A stretch of DNA of 64,000 nucleotides from JAYRGC01 sp041908065 (lineage in GTDB: Bacteria > Pseudomonadota > Alphaproteobacteria > UBA9219): NCBI GenBank assembly GCA_041908065.1, contig JAYRGC010000009.1, positions 1 through 64,000 of the forward strand, given 5' to 3'. The position numbers and the translations under genes are program-made. Within the stretch, counting starts at the first letter, position 1, and every line of letters begins with the position of its first letter. Below are positions 1 to 8,585 of the stretch, piece after piece. A model generated the notes under the pieces. The model saw nothing but the letters and a program-made list of their open reading frames with translations, was not told the origin of the DNA and did not search any database.

Positions 1-77
1 GGGCGGCGAAGCAATCCAGTGCCGTTGCGCCTGTGGCACTGGATTGCTTCGCCGCCAAGGGGCGGCTCGCAATGACG
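1..77. repeat. Type A palindromic repeat, right part (cut by window start)
   Basis: The window opens inside a copy of the dispersed palindromic repeat. The inner stem GAAGCAATCCAG / CTGGATTGCTTC is complete, followed by the side hairpin GCCGCC-AAGG-GGCGGC and the closing arm GCTCGCAATGAC. The left outer arm lies before base 1. It sits upstream of ilvC. Related copies are at 17.9, 20.1, 27.2, 29.5, 39.1, 52.4 and 57.9 kb. Confidence 0.85.
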
Positions 78-127
78 GCACTTTGCTATCCACTTCACAA
101 TAACAGCCTTTGTCCGTAACAGCCGCA

Positions 128-241
128 ATGATTGCGCTTGTTGTCGTGTTGGTGGGCGGTGTGCGGCGCGGCGGCTATGCAGGTTTAGCGGACGCTGGTA
201 TAACTCCGGCATCGGTTTTCCAAACGGAGGAACGGCCATGA
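128..241 (+). other. Possible leader ORF before ilvC, rich in Ile/Leu/Val at its start
   Basis: A 37-codon open frame starts ATG ATT GCG CTT GTT GTC GTG TTG GTG (MIALVVVLVGG) and ends in a TGA that overlaps the ilvC ATG as ATGA. A run of branched-chain codons before a branched-chain biosynthesis gene resembles an attenuator leader peptide, and the overlap would allow translational coupling. Against this, no terminator with a T-run follows, no clear ribosome binding site precedes it, and the first 35 bases resemble the right flank of the type A repeat near 20.18 kb, so the frame may be repeat-derived. Confidence 0.25.
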
Positions 242-1254
242 AGGTTTATTATGACAAGGACGCGGATCTCAGCTTAATAAAAAGCAAAAAAGTCGTTATC
301 GTCGGATATGGCAGCCAAGGACACGCGCATGCTTTGAACCTGCGGGCCAGCGGCGCACAGGTCTCCATAGCCCTTCGCAAGGGCAGCGCGAGCGCGGCTA
401 AGGCCGAGGCGGTGCAGTTCAAGGTCATGGAGCCGTCCGAGGCGGCGGCGTGGGGCGACGTGGTGATGATGCTCGCGCCTGACGAAAAGCAGGCCGAGAT
501 TTACCGCGAAAATCTAGCTTCCAACATGAAAAAGGGCGCGGCGTTGGCTTTCGCGCACGGGCTTAACATCAACTTTAATCTTATCGAGCCGCGTCAGGAT
601 CTGGACGTGTTCATGGTCGCGCCCAAAGGTCCAGGCCACACGGTGCGTTCGGAGTATGAGAAAGGCGGCGGCGTGCCGTGCCTTATCGCCGTTCATCAGA
701 ACGCCAGCGGCAAGGCTTTGGATCTGGGGCTGTCGTACGCTTCGGCCATTGGCGGCGGACGCTCCGGCATAATCGAGACCACTTTCCGCGAGGAATGCGA
801 AACCGATTTGTTCGGCGAACAGGTGGTGCTGTGCGGCGGGCTTTCCGCGCTGATAAAGGCGGGCTTCGAAACGCTGGTCGAAGCCGGATACGCGCCGGAA
901 ATGGCCTACTTCGAATGCCTGCACGAAGTGAAGCTGATCGTGGATCTTATCTATGAGGGCGGCATCGCCAACATGCGTTATTCGGTTTCCAACACGGCTG
1001 AATACGGAGATTACACTCGAGGTCCGCGCATCGTCACCGACGCCACCAAGGCGGAGATGAAAAAGATTTTGGGCGAGATCCAAAGCGGCCAGTTCGCCCG
1101 CGACTGGATGCTGGAAAACGCGGTGGGGCAGCCTAGCTTCAAGGCCATGCGCCGCCGCGCCGCCGAACACCAGATCGAGGCGGTTGGCGAGAAACTTCGC
1201 GCCATGATGCCGTGGATCGCCAAGAACAAGCTGGTGGACAAGAGCAGGAACTAA
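238..1254 (+). CDS. ilvC: Ketol-acid reductoisomerase (NADP+), class I
   Basis: IlvC carries out the isomerisation and NADPH-dependent reduction of acetolactate or acetohydroxybutyrate, the second common step of valine and isoleucine synthesis, in the cytoplasm. At 338 residues it has the short class I length. The Rossmann loop GYGSQGHAHA is at about residues 23-32. The helical domain carries the metal-binding segment TDLFGEQ at about 188-194 (Asp and Glu ligands). An AGGAGGAAC ribosome binding site precedes the ATG. It stands alone, without ilvB/ilvN, and murD begins six bases after its stop, so the two may be co-transcribed although unrelated in function. Confidence 0.97.
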   Translation: MKVYYDKDADLSLIKSKKVVIVGYGSQGHAHALNLRASGAQVSIALRKGSASAAKAEAVQFKVMEPSEAAAWGDVVMMLAPDEKQAEIYRENLASNMKKGAALAFAHGLNINFNLIEPRQDLDVFMVAPKGPGHTVRSEYEKGGGVPCLIAVHQNASGKALDLGLSYASAIGGGRSGIIETTFREECETDLFGEQVVLCGGLSALIKAGFETLVEAGYAPEMAYFECLHEVKLIVDLIYEGGIANMRYSVSNTAEYGDYTRGPRIVTDATKAEMKKILGEIQSGQFARDWMLENAVGQPSFKAMRRRAAEHQIEAVGEKLRAMMPWIAKNKLVDKSRN

Positions 1255-1260
1255 AGCCGC

Positions 1261-2661
1261 ATGTTTATTCCCGATTGCTCCGGCAAGAAATATTCGGTTC
1301 TCGGCTGGGGCAAGTCGGGGATGGCGGCGGCGGCGGCTTTGCGCGACAGCGGGGCCGAGGTGGCGGCTTGGGACGACGGCGAAGCGGGGAGATCCGCCAT
1401 CGCCGCCGCCGGATACGCGGTCGAAAATCCGGCGTTGCCGGAAAATGTTCGGGGGCTGGAGGCGATGATCCTCGCGCCGGGCATTCCTTATACCCACCCC
1501 GCGCCCCATCCGGCGGTCTTGGCTTGCCGCGCCGCCGGAGCGGAGGTCATGGGCGATGTAGATCTTTTGTTTCGCGCCTGCCCCGACGCGACTTATATAG
1601 GCATCACCGGAACCAACGGCAAGTCCACGACCACTTCGCTTATCGCGCATATCCTGAAGGAATCCGGACGCGACGTTCAGGCGGGGGGAAACCTCGGCAC
1701 TCCGGCGTTGGAGCTTGCGCCGCTGGGGAAGGGCGGGGTTTACGCGCTGGAGCTGTCTTCGTTCCAGCTCGACTTGCTGCGCCGCAATCCTTTGCGCGTG
1801 GCGGCGTTGTTGAACATCACTCCGGATCACATCGATCGCCACGGCGATATGGCGGGATACGCCGTCGCCAAACGCCGCATCGCGGAGAATCTCGGCGGCG
1901 AAACCGGAGAGCGGGTTTTCGTTCTGGGCACCGACGAGCCGGAAACCCAAGCGTTGGCCGAGTGGGCGCGGCGGCAATCCGGCTTGCGCGTGAAGGAAAT
2001 ATCGGTTCGCCATAAGGTGACGGAAGGCGTCGCGTTCGAGGGCGGAAGGATTTTCGTCTACAAGGACGGCAAGGGCGAGCCTGTGGCGGATATGGCGGAT
2101 TTCAAGACCCTGCCCGGGGTTCACAACGCGCAAAACGTCTGCGCCGCTTTGGCTGTGTGCGATTCGTTGGGGCTGGGGCGGGAGGAAATAGTGCGCGGCA
2201 TCGCCACATTTCCCGGGCTTGCCCACCGCCAGCAGCTGGTGGCGGAGATACGCGGCGCGAGGTTCGTCAACGACAGCAAGGCCACAAACGCCGACGCCGC
2301 CGAAAAGGCCTTGGCGTGCTATGAGAACATCTATTGGATAATCGGCGGCAAGCCCAAGGCGAGCGGCCTCGACGGATTGGAAGGATACATGGCGCGGGTG
2401 AGGCGCGCTTTCCTTATCGGCATGGCCTCCGACCGCTTCGCCGAATGGTTGGAGAAAAACGGCGTTTCGTACACGCGCTGCGAAACTTTGGACAAAGCGA
2501 CCAAGGCGGCGGCGGAGACGGCGTGGCGCGACGGCAAGGCGGGGGCTGTGGTTCTGCTTTCACCGGCGTGCGCCTCGTTCGACCAATTCTCGGGTTTCGA
2601 GGAAAGAGGCAGAATGTTCGTGGAGTTCGTCGAACGTCTTAAGATGGAAAAAACCGCATGA
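1261..2661 (+). CDS. murD: UDP-N-acetylmuramoylalanine--D-glutamate ligase
   Basis: MurD adds D-glutamate to UDP-MurNAc-L-Ala in cytoplasmic peptidoglycan precursor synthesis. The 466-residue protein shows the Mur ligase layout: an N-terminal UDP-binding Rossmann domain (VLGWGKSG near residue 14), the ATP loop GITGTNGKSTTT at about 113-124, and a C-terminal domain with the segment RFVNDSKATNADA. Its end overlaps the ftsW start by four bases (ATGA), showing tight coupling. In the usual cluster murF and mraY precede murD; here ilvC does, so this block has been separated from its normal upstream partners. Confidence 0.96.
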   Translation: MFIPDCSGKKYSVLGWGKSGMAAAAALRDSGAEVAAWDDGEAGRSAIAAAGYAVENPALPENVRGLEAMILAPGIPYTHPAPHPAVLACRAAGAEVMGDVDLLFRACPDATYIGITGTNGKSTTTSLIAHILKESGRDVQAGGNLGTPALELAPLGKGGVYALELSSFQLDLLRRNPLRVAALLNITPDHIDRHGDMAGYAVAKRRIAENLGGETGERVFVLGTDEPETQALAEWARRQSGLRVKEISVRHKVTEGVAFEGGRIFVYKDGKGEPVADMADFKTLPGVHNAQNVCAALAVCDSLGLGREEIVRGIATFPGLAHRQQLVAEIRGARFVNDSKATNADAAEKALACYENIYWIIGGKPKASGLDGLEGYMARVRRAFLIGMASDRFAEWLEKNGVSYTRCETLDKATKAAAETAWRDGKAGAVVLLSPACASFDQFSGFEERGRMFVEFVERLKMEKTA

Positions 2662-3776
2662 CAGCCTTCGCGCGTTCCGATCAATCGGTTTTGGGACGCT
2701 GGTGGTGGACGGTGGACAGGTTGATTCTGGCCGCCGTGGCCGCGCTTATCGGCGTGGGGATTGTGCTGATACAGGCCGCCACTCCGGCGGTGGCGGTCAA
2801 GCATGGCTTAGGCAATTTCTATTTCGTCGAACGCCATCTGATAATACTGGTTCCCTCCATAGCAATAATGATCGGCGCGTCGTTGCTGCCGTCACGCCGG
2901 TTGCGATGGACGGCGGTGGCGTTGATGGCGGCCTTTTTGCCGATGCTCGCCCTTACTCCGTTTTTCGGCGTGGAGATAAAGGGCGCGGTGCGCTGGATAC
3001 AACTGGGCTTCTTTTCGCTGCAGCCCTCCGAGTTCATCAAGCCTCCTTTCGCCATTCTGTCCGCGTGGCTGTTTTCTAGGCATTGCGAAAAGCGGGGCTT
3101 TCCCGCTTTGTGGGCGAACGTAGCTTTGTACATGGCGGTGATGGCGTGTTTGTTGAGCCAGCCCGACATCGGCATGACGTTTCTGGTATCCATGATGTGG
3201 TTCGGACAATTCTTTTTAGCCGGAATGCCGCTGGTGATGGTGGTGGTATTTCTGGCGGTCGGAGCGGCCGGACTTTTGGCCGCCTATTACATATTCCCCC
3301 ATTTCGCGGCGCGGATGGACGGCTTTATCGGGCGGGGCGGCGACACTTATCAGGCCGACAAGGCGATGGAGGCTTTCACCAACGGCGGACTTTTAGGCGC
3401 AGGCCCGGGGGAAGGAACCGTCAAGATGAGCATTCCCGACGCCCATGCCGACTTCGTGTTCGCGGTAGCGGGAGAGGAAATGGGGTTGGTTGGTTGCCTG
3501 TTGATAGTGGGGCTGTTCCTGTTCATAGTGTTGCGCGGGCTGTGGCGGGCGCATCAAGAAAACAACTTGTTCATCTTGCTGGCCACCAGCGGCCTTCTGA
3601 TCGAGTTCGGGTTGCAGGCCGCCATCAATCTCGCCTCAACGCTTCGCATGATTCCGCCAAAGGGAATGACGTTGCCTTTCATATCCTACGGAGGCTCTTC
3701 CTTGCTGTCGTTGTCTTTGGGAATGGGGCTGCTTTTGGCGTTGACTCGCAAGCGGTACGGAGCTTCTGATTACTGA
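2658..3776 (+). CDS. ftsW: Peptidoglycan glycosyltransferase FtsW (SEDS family)
   Basis: FtsW polymerises lipid II at the division septum together with FtsI. The 372-residue sequence is made of many hydrophobic segments and carries the SEDS signature LPFISYGGSS near residue 338, preceded by GGLLGAGPGEG and the conserved PDAHADFVFAV segment. The start overlaps murD by ATGA. The partner ftsI is in the window at 8.6 kb but in the other block of the split cluster. Confidence 0.96.
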   Translation: MTAFARSDQSVLGRWWWTVDRLILAAVAALIGVGIVLIQAATPAVAVKHGLGNFYFVERHLIILVPSIAIMIGASLLPSRRLRWTAVALMAAFLPMLALTPFFGVEIKGAVRWIQLGFFSLQPSEFIKPPFAILSAWLFSRHCEKRGFPALWANVALYMAVMACLLSQPDIGMTFLVSMMWFGQFFLAGMPLVMVVVFLAVGAAGLLAAYYIFPHFAARMDGFIGRGGDTYQADKAMEAFTNGGLLGAGPGEGTVKMSIPDAHADFVFAVAGEEMGLVGCLLIVGLFLFIVLRGLWRAHQENNLFILLATSGLLIEFGLQAAINLASTLRMIPPKGMTLPFISYGGSSLLSLSLGMGLLLALTRKRYGASDY

Positions 3777-3825
3777 CCTGCGCCGTTTTTTGTTGCGCTG
3801 ACGCGCTTTGTGGAGGTTTGCCAGC

Positions 3826-4962
3826 ATGGATTTTTCCGCCAAGACCGTCGTGTTAGCCGCCGGAGGCACGGGCGGCCACGTGTTTCCCGCCGAGGCGTTG
3901 GCGCGGGAGCTTTTGGGGCGCGGGATAAAGGTGGTTTTGATAACCGACAAGCGCGGCGGGCGTTTCAGCGACGACATGTCGGTTCCGGCGCATCGCATAA
4001 GCGCGAGCAGCTTGGGCAAGGGAGTTTTCGGAAAGATCCGCAGCTTTGCCGAGATGGGGTGGGGCGTATTGCAGGCTCGCGGTTTGTTGCGGCGGATAAG
4101 GCCGGACGTCGTGGTGGGGTTCGGCGGCTATCCATCCATTCCCACGCTTTACGCCGCCGCCCGCCTCGGCATTCCCATAGCGTTGCATGAACAGAACGCG
4201 GTGTTGGGACGAGCCAATCGCGCCATGCTGGCGCGGGCGCGTTTGGTTGCCACGTCGTTCCCGCATGTCAACGGGGTTGAAACGGTCTCCAGCGCGCGCG
4301 TGGTCCGCACCGGAAATCCGGTTCGTCCTATCTTCGCCGCGTTGCGCGGCACGCCTTATCCGCAATTGACGGACGATGGGCAGGTGCGGATATTGGTGAT
4401 GGGCGGCAGTTTGGGGGCGCGGGTTTTCAGCCAAGTGGTTCCTCGAGCCCTGGCCTTGCTGCCCGAGCAGTTGCGCCGCCGTTTGCTGGTTTCCCAGCAG
4501 TGCCGCCCCGAGGACATCGAGGCGGCGCGGGCGGCTTTCGCTGGAGCCGGAGTCGAGGCTGACTTATCCACTTTTTTCCGCGACGTGCCCGAACGCATGG
4601 CCGGAGCGCATCTGGTCGTATGCCGCTCCGGAGGCTCGACGGTGGCCGAATTGACGGCCATCGGCAGACCGTCGATTCTGGTTCCTTTTCCGCACGGGCA
4701 CGCCGGAGAACAGACCGCCAATGCCGAGGCGGTGGCCGAGGCGGGCGGAGCGTGGATAATTCCCGAACAGGCCTTTACTCCGGAGGCCTTGGCGGTAAGG
4801 CTGGAATCCATATTCGCCCTGCCGTCCAACATGGCCAAGACCGCGGCGGCGGCTCGGGCGTGGGGAACGGTCGCCGCAGCCGACAATCTGGCCGGTTGCG
4901 TGCTGGACGCGGCGGGAATAGTGGGGGGTGAAACAATTCTTAGGCAAGGGATTGCAGTATGA
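3826..4962 (+). CDS. murG: UDP-GlcNAc:lipid I N-acetylglucosaminyltransferase
   Basis: MurG converts lipid I to lipid II at the inner face of the plasma membrane. The 378-residue GT28 protein has the N-terminal glycine-rich loop GGTGGHVFPA at about residues 13-22 and the C-terminal UDP-GlcNAc site, including GGSLGAR and HGHAGEQTANA. I chose the ATG at 3826 because GGAGG lies nine bases before it; an in-frame TTG at 3808 lies upstream of that Shine-Dalgarno sequence. The stop overlaps the murC start as ATGA. Confidence 0.96.
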   Translation: MDFSAKTVVLAAGGTGGHVFPAEALARELLGRGIKVVLITDKRGGRFSDDMSVPAHRISASSLGKGVFGKIRSFAEMGWGVLQARGLLRRIRPDVVVGFGGYPSIPTLYAAARLGIPIALHEQNAVLGRANRAMLARARLVATSFPHVNGVETVSSARVVRTGNPVRPIFAALRGTPYPQLTDDGQVRILVMGGSLGARVFSQVVPRALALLPEQLRRRLLVSQQCRPEDIEAARAAFAGAGVEADLSTFFRDVPERMAGAHLVVCRSGGSTVAELTAIGRPSILVPFPHGHAGEQTANAEAVAEAGGAWIIPEQAFTPEALAVRLESIFALPSNMAKTAAAARAWGTVAAADNLAGCVLDAAGIVGGETILRQGIAV

Positions 4963-6398
4963 AACAAGATATATCCAAGGGTATAGAAAGTTTTAGCCCT
5001 CTGGCCATCGGCACGATCCATTTCATCGGCATCGGCGGCATCGGCATGAGCGGCATCGCCGAGATAATGCACACGCTGGGATACCGCGTGCAGGGCAGCG
5101 ATCTGTCCGATAACGCCAACGCCAAGCGTTTGCGCGAGCGCGGCATAAAGGTGATGACGGGACACGACGCGGCCAATTTAGGCGATGCCAGCGTGGTGGT
5201 GATTTCCTCCGCCGTCAAAAAGGACAACCCTGAACTGGCGGCGGCTCGCGCCGCTTTGCTGCCGGTCGTGCGCCGCGCCGAGATGCTGGGAGAGCTGATG
5301 CGCTTCAAATGGTCGGTGGCGGTGGGCGGAACCCATGGCAAGACCACCACCACGTCGATGGTGGCGGCGATGTTCGACGCGGCTGGTTTGGATCCGACGG
5401 TGGTCAACGGCGGCATCATCAACGAATACGGAACCAACGCGAGGCTCGGCAACGGCGATTGGATGGTCGTGGAATCCGACGAATCCGACGGCAGTTTCAC
5501 GCGGTTGCCAGCCACCGTATGCGTGATCACCAACATGGATCCCGAACACATGGATCACTACCGCGACTTCGACGCGGTGCGGCAGGCTTATGCCACTTTC
5601 GTGGAGAACATTCCGTTTTACGGCTTCGCCGCGTTGTGCATGGATCATCCCGAGGTGCAATCTCTGATCGCCAAGGTCAACGACAGAAGGGTCATAACCT
5701 ACGGCTTGTCCGCCCAAGCCGATGTGTGCGCCTCCAATATTTTGTCGGGTCCGGAGGGATTTTCCTACGACGCGGTGTTGACGGATCGGAAAACCGGCGT
5801 CGTGCGAAAACTGGAGGGACTGAAGCTTCCGGTGATGGGAATGCACAACGTGCAAAATTCGCTGGCCGCTTTGGCGGTGGGCTGGGGTTTGGGCTTCGAC
5901 GACGACGCGATGCGGCGCGGCATAGCCCGTTTCGGCGGCGTCAAACGCCGTTTCACCAGAACCGGAACCGTTCGCGGCATAACGGTGGTGGACGACTACG
6001 GCCACCATCCGGTGGAAATCGCCGCGACGCTCAAGGCGGCGCGGCAGGCCAAAGGCGATGCGGGCAAGGTGATAGCCGTCGTGCAGCCGCACCGCTATAC
6101 GCGGCTGAAAAGCCTGTTCAACGAGTTTTGCACCTGTTTCAACGACGCCGACGCGGTGATAGTGGCCGACGTCTATCCGGCGGGGGAACAGCCGATCGAG
6201 GGCATTAACCGCGACGCTTTGGTCGAGGGGCTGCGCTCGCGCGGGCATCACAACGTCTCGCCGCTAGAAAGCCCTGATCGGTTGGCGGCTGCGGTTTCGG
6301 AAATCGCCGCGACGGGAGATTACGTCATATGCCTAGGCGCGGGAAATATAACCGCCTGGGCGCACGCCTTGCCGCAAGAACTGGAAAAATGCGGATAG
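4959..6398 (+). CDS. murC: UDP-N-acetylmuramate--L-alanine ligase
   Basis: MurC adds the first amino acid, L-alanine, to UDP-MurNAc. The 479-residue sequence begins with the nucleotide-binding segment IHFIGIGGIGMSGIAEI, has the ATP loop GGTHGKTTTTSM at about residue 122, and the Mur ligase C-terminal domain with DDYGHHPVEI. It is the last gene of the murD-ftsW-murG-murC block. Usually murB follows murC; here a repeat fragment and then mraZ follow, marking a cluster rearrangement. Confidence 0.96.
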   Translation: MKQDISKGIESFSPLAIGTIHFIGIGGIGMSGIAEIMHTLGYRVQGSDLSDNANAKRLRERGIKVMTGHDAANLGDASVVVISSAVKKDNPELAAARAALLPVVRRAEMLGELMRFKWSVAVGGTHGKTTTTSMVAAMFDAAGLDPTVVNGGIINEYGTNARLGNGDWMVVESDESDGSFTRLPATVCVITNMDPEHMDHYRDFDAVRQAYATFVENIPFYGFAALCMDHPEVQSLIAKVNDRRVITYGLSAQADVCASNILSGPEGFSYDAVLTDRKTGVVRKLEGLKLPVMGMHNVQNSLAALAVGWGLGFDDDAMRRGIARFGGVKRRFTRTGTVRGITVVDDYGHHPVEIAATLKAARQAKGDAGKVIAVVQPHRYTRLKSLFNEFCTCFNDADAVIVADVYPAGEQPIEGINRDALVEGLRSRGHHNVSPLESPDRLAAAVSEIAATGDYVICLGAGNITAWAHALPQELEKCG

Positions 6399-6402
6399 GC
6401 CG

Positions 6403-6458
6403 GTTGCCGCCGCGTTTGGCTGCAAAATTATCCAACCCTTTTTCAGAAAGAGCCTTTT
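6403..6458 (+). repeat. Truncated right end of the MITE-like repeat family
   Basis: The bases after murC match the right flank and terminus of the dispersed elements. The segment GCCGCGTTTGGCTGC followed by AAAATTATCC corresponds to 20.18-20.21 kb and 52.52-52.55 kb, and it ends in TTTTTCAGAAAGAGCC, like the type B terminus at 20.0 kb. No core palindrome or left end is present. It lies exactly between the two blocks of the rearranged cell-wall cluster. Confidence 0.55.
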
Positions 6459-6481
6459 CGGAATGGCCGCGGAATTACGTT

Positions 6482-6505
6482 GCCATAAGGTAACCATTTT
6501 ATGGC
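6482..6505. promoter_or_regulatory. Inverted repeat between murC and mraZ
   Basis: GCCATAA and TTATGGC are perfectly complementary arms, with GGTAACC (itself palindromic) in the spacer. There is no following T-run, so a simple terminator is doubtful. It could be an operator or a weak 3' hairpin for murC. Confidence 0.35.
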
Positions 6506-6558
6506 GGATGGGGGCGTGATACCCCAGATCTGCGACATAATGGCTTGAATAGCCAAGA

Positions 6559-6605
6559 ATTCCCTTGCATTCCCATGTATTCCCATGCTATCCCATTTTT
6601 GCCCA
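6559..6605 (-). promoter_or_regulatory. MraZ operator: five direct repeats with 10-bp period
   Basis: TCCC recurs at 6561, 6571, 6581 and 6591, with a variant GCCC at 6601, exactly ten bases apart; on the minus strand this reads as TGGGA/AGGGA units. MraZ of E. coli is known to bind TGGGN direct repeats separated by five bases in its own promoter, the same unit and spacing. A possible -10 element, CATAAT, follows at 6604-6609. This is therefore the likely autoregulatory site for the mraZ-rsmH-ftsL-ftsI-murE block. Confidence 0.8.
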
Positions 6606-6653
6606 TAATGTACCGGCGTGTGCGTTATGCGGGTATGCGCGGGGGAAGTTCCG

Positions 6654-7142
6654 GTGTTTTTGTCGTCGTTCGTCAACAAGATCGATAAAAAGGGTCGCGT
6701 GTCGGTTCCTGCGCCTTTCCGCGCAGCCCTCGGCAATGACGCCGCTGGAATAGTTGTATTCAGATCGTTGCAACACGAGGCTTTGGAGTGTTGCTCGGTT
6801 TCCCACCTTGAGGTGTTGAGCCGGAGTCTGGAAAAGCTGGATCTGTCGCCCGAGACTTACGAGCTGATCGAAACCACCATATTCGGCGGCTCGGTTCAGG
6901 TTCCCTTCGATGGCGAGGGACGGGTGGTGTTGCCGCAGCATTTGACATCCGCCGTCGGCGTATCCGACGAAGCCGCGTTCGTGGGACGCCGCAAGACCTT
7001 CCAGATATGGGAGCCGAAGAAGCTGGCCGCGCACGAGGCGGCGGCGCGAAAGGCCGCCGGCGCGCGCGACATATCGCTCAGTAAAATCGTCGCCATGGCT
7101 TCGCGTGAAAGCGGCGCGAGCCTGAAAGGCGGCGCATCATGA
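6654..7142 (+). CDS. mraZ: Transcriptional regulator MraZ
   Basis: MraZ is the DNA-binding autorepressor of the division and cell-wall cluster. The 162-residue protein has two AbrB-like halves, with KIDKKGRVSVPAPFR at about residues 9-23 and VPFDGEGRVVLPQHL near residue 82. I chose the GTG at 6654 (V-F-L-S-S-F) because a G-rich site (GGGGGA) lies about eight bases upstream and the family usually begins a few residues before the first repeat; ATG 6627 and GTG 6618 are alternatives. Its stop overlaps the rsmH ATG. Its predicted operator is immediately upstream. Confidence 0.93.
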   Translation: MFLSSFVNKIDKKGRVSVPAPFRAALGNDAAGIVVFRSLQHEALECCSVSHLEVLSRSLEKLDLSPETYELIETTIFGGSVQVPFDGEGRVVLPQHLTSAVGVSDEAAFVGRRKTFQIWEPKKLAAHEAAARKAAGARDISLSKIVAMASRESGASLKGGAS

Positions 7143-8125
7143 CGGTTTCCGAACTATCGCAACGGCACGTTCCGGTGATGTTGCGCGAGGCGGTGGACGC
7201 CTTGGCTGTGCGCGACGGCGGGATATACGTCGACGGCACTTTCGGGCGCGGCGGCTATTCCCGCGCGATCATGGAACGTTCTCCGCAAGCGACCGTTTAC
7301 GGCATAGACCGCGACGAGGCGGCCATAGCGGCGGGGCAGGGGCTGGCGCGGGAGTTCGCGCCGCGCCTTAACCTGATGCACGGATTGTTCGGCGACATGG
7401 ACGCGATTTTGGCCTCGCGCGGAGTGCGGAAGGTCGACGGAGTGGTGTTGGATTTGGGAGTATCATCGCCGCAATTGGACGACGCCGATCGCGGATTTTC
7501 GTTCCGCGCCGACGGGCCGCTCGATATGCGGATGGGATTGGCCGCGAGAACCGCCGCCGACATCGTCAATTCCGAGGACGAGAAATCGCTCGCGGACATG
7601 ATTTTCCGCTACGGCGAGGAACGCCATTCCCGCCGCGTTGCCCGCCGCATCGTCGCCGCTCGCAAAGCCGAGCCTTTTACTCGCACGGCGCAATTGGCGG
7701 AGGTGGTGCGTTCGGCGGTTCCGCGCTCCGCCGACGGCATAGATCCGGCGACGCGGACTTTTCAGGCGTTGAGGATAGCGGTGAACGGCGAAATGGACGA
7801 ATTGGGGCGCGGTTTGGCCGCCGCCGAGCGCGTTTTGGCTCCGCGTGGCAGGTTGGCTGTGGTGTCGTTCCACTCCTTGGAAGACCGCTGCGTCAAAGAA
7901 TTCATGCGCCATCGTTCGGTTTCGCGCCTCTCCGCGTCTCGACATTCTCCCCCGGCATCGGACGCCGCCGCCCAGCCGTCGTTTGTTTTGGTATCCCGCA
8001 AGCCAGTTCCTCCGTCAGAGGAGGAGACTTCAAACAATCCTCGCGCCCGTTCCGCCAAATTGAGGGTGGCCGAGCGCACCGAAGCGAATGTCGCGGACGT
8101 TTCCGCGATGGAGGTGTCGTCATGA
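7139..8125 (+). CDS. rsmH: 16S rRNA (cytosine(1402)-N(4))-methyltransferase
   Basis: RsmH (MraW) N4-methylates C1402 in the 16S rRNA decoding centre using S-adenosylmethionine. The 328-residue protein shows HVPVMLREAVDAL at the start, the SAM loop DGTFGRGGYSRAI near residue 32, DLGVSSPQLDDADRGFSF in the middle and VVSFHSLEDRCVKEF near residue 240. It overlaps both mraZ and ftsL by four bases, the standard alphaproteobacterial arrangement. Confidence 0.96.
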   Translation: MTVSELSQRHVPVMLREAVDALAVRDGGIYVDGTFGRGGYSRAIMERSPQATVYGIDRDEAAIAAGQGLAREFAPRLNLMHGLFGDMDAILASRGVRKVDGVVLDLGVSSPQLDDADRGFSFRADGPLDMRMGLAARTAADIVNSEDEKSLADMIFRYGEERHSRRVARRIVAARKAEPFTRTAQLAEVVRSAVPRSADGIDPATRTFQALRIAVNGEMDELGRGLAAAERVLAPRGRLAVVSFHSLEDRCVKEFMRHRSVSRLSASRHSPPASDAAAQPSFVLVSRKPVPPSEEETSNNPRARSAKLRVAERTEANVADVSAMEVSS

Positions 8126-8523
8126 TCCGCATAACATCGGTGGCTTTTTGGGCGTTTTTCTCCGTCATCACCAGCGTCGCGCTTTACCACACCAGCTATC
8201 ATGTTCAGGCGTTGGAAAAGCAGTTAGACGACACGCGACGCCAGATAGAATCCGAACGCGCCAGCATCCATGTGCTGAAGGCCGAATGGGCTTATTTGAC
8301 CAATCCCGAACGCATAGAAAGCGCGGCTAGGCGGCATTTGGCCATGCGCCCCACAACATCCAAGCAGATGGCGGAGGCCGGAAATTTGGCCGAGGTATTG
8401 CCGATGCGCGCCGTAGCCGCCGCGCCTGCCGCAGCCAAACAGCCCGCGGCTTTGAGCAAGTCCGCGTCGGCGAAATACGATAACATGAGCGCGTTGTTGG
8501 CGGATTTGGAAATAGCCAGATAA
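8122..8523 (+). CDS. ftsL: Cell division protein FtsL-like
   Basis: FtsL is a small bitopic membrane protein of the divisome that bridges FtsB/FtsQ and FtsWI. This 133-residue product has one N-terminal membrane segment (about residues 5-23), then a coiled-coil stretch LEKQLDDTRRQIESER and the FtsL-like segment LTNPERIESAARRHL. The C-terminus is Ala-rich. Sequence identity in this family is low; the call rests mainly on topology and on position between rsmH and ftsI, with an ATGA overlap to rsmH. Confidence 0.88.
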   Translation: MIRITSVAFWAFFSVITSVALYHTSYHVQALEKQLDDTRRQIESERASIHVLKAEWAYLTNPERIESAARRHLAMRPTTSKQMAEAGNLAEVLPMRAVAAAPAAAKQPAALSKSASAKYDNMSALLADLEIAR

Positions 8524-8585
8524 GCGGCTATTCGCGACGACGGCAGTTTTCGACGCGCCGCGGCGGCGATGATGTTTGGGGCGGA

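Noticed and set aside
35..49. TGGCACTGGATTGCT resembles a sigma-54 promoter
   Set aside because: The spacing between the GG and GC elements is one base short of consensus and the sequence is simply the loop and inner arm of the type A repeat.
514..2226. Long open frame antisense to ilvC and murD (570 codons)
   Set aside because: It runs opposite two certain genes, has low-complexity Arg/His/Gln-rich composition typical of antisense frames in GC-rich DNA, and has no homology I recognise. Similar long shadows oppose murC, nnr, lpd and the helicase.
6559..6605. Short regular repeats considered as a CRISPR remnant
   Set aside because: The period is ten bases with a 4-5 base conserved part, far too short for CRISPR, and it matches the known MraZ operator pattern. 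No cas gene is present.
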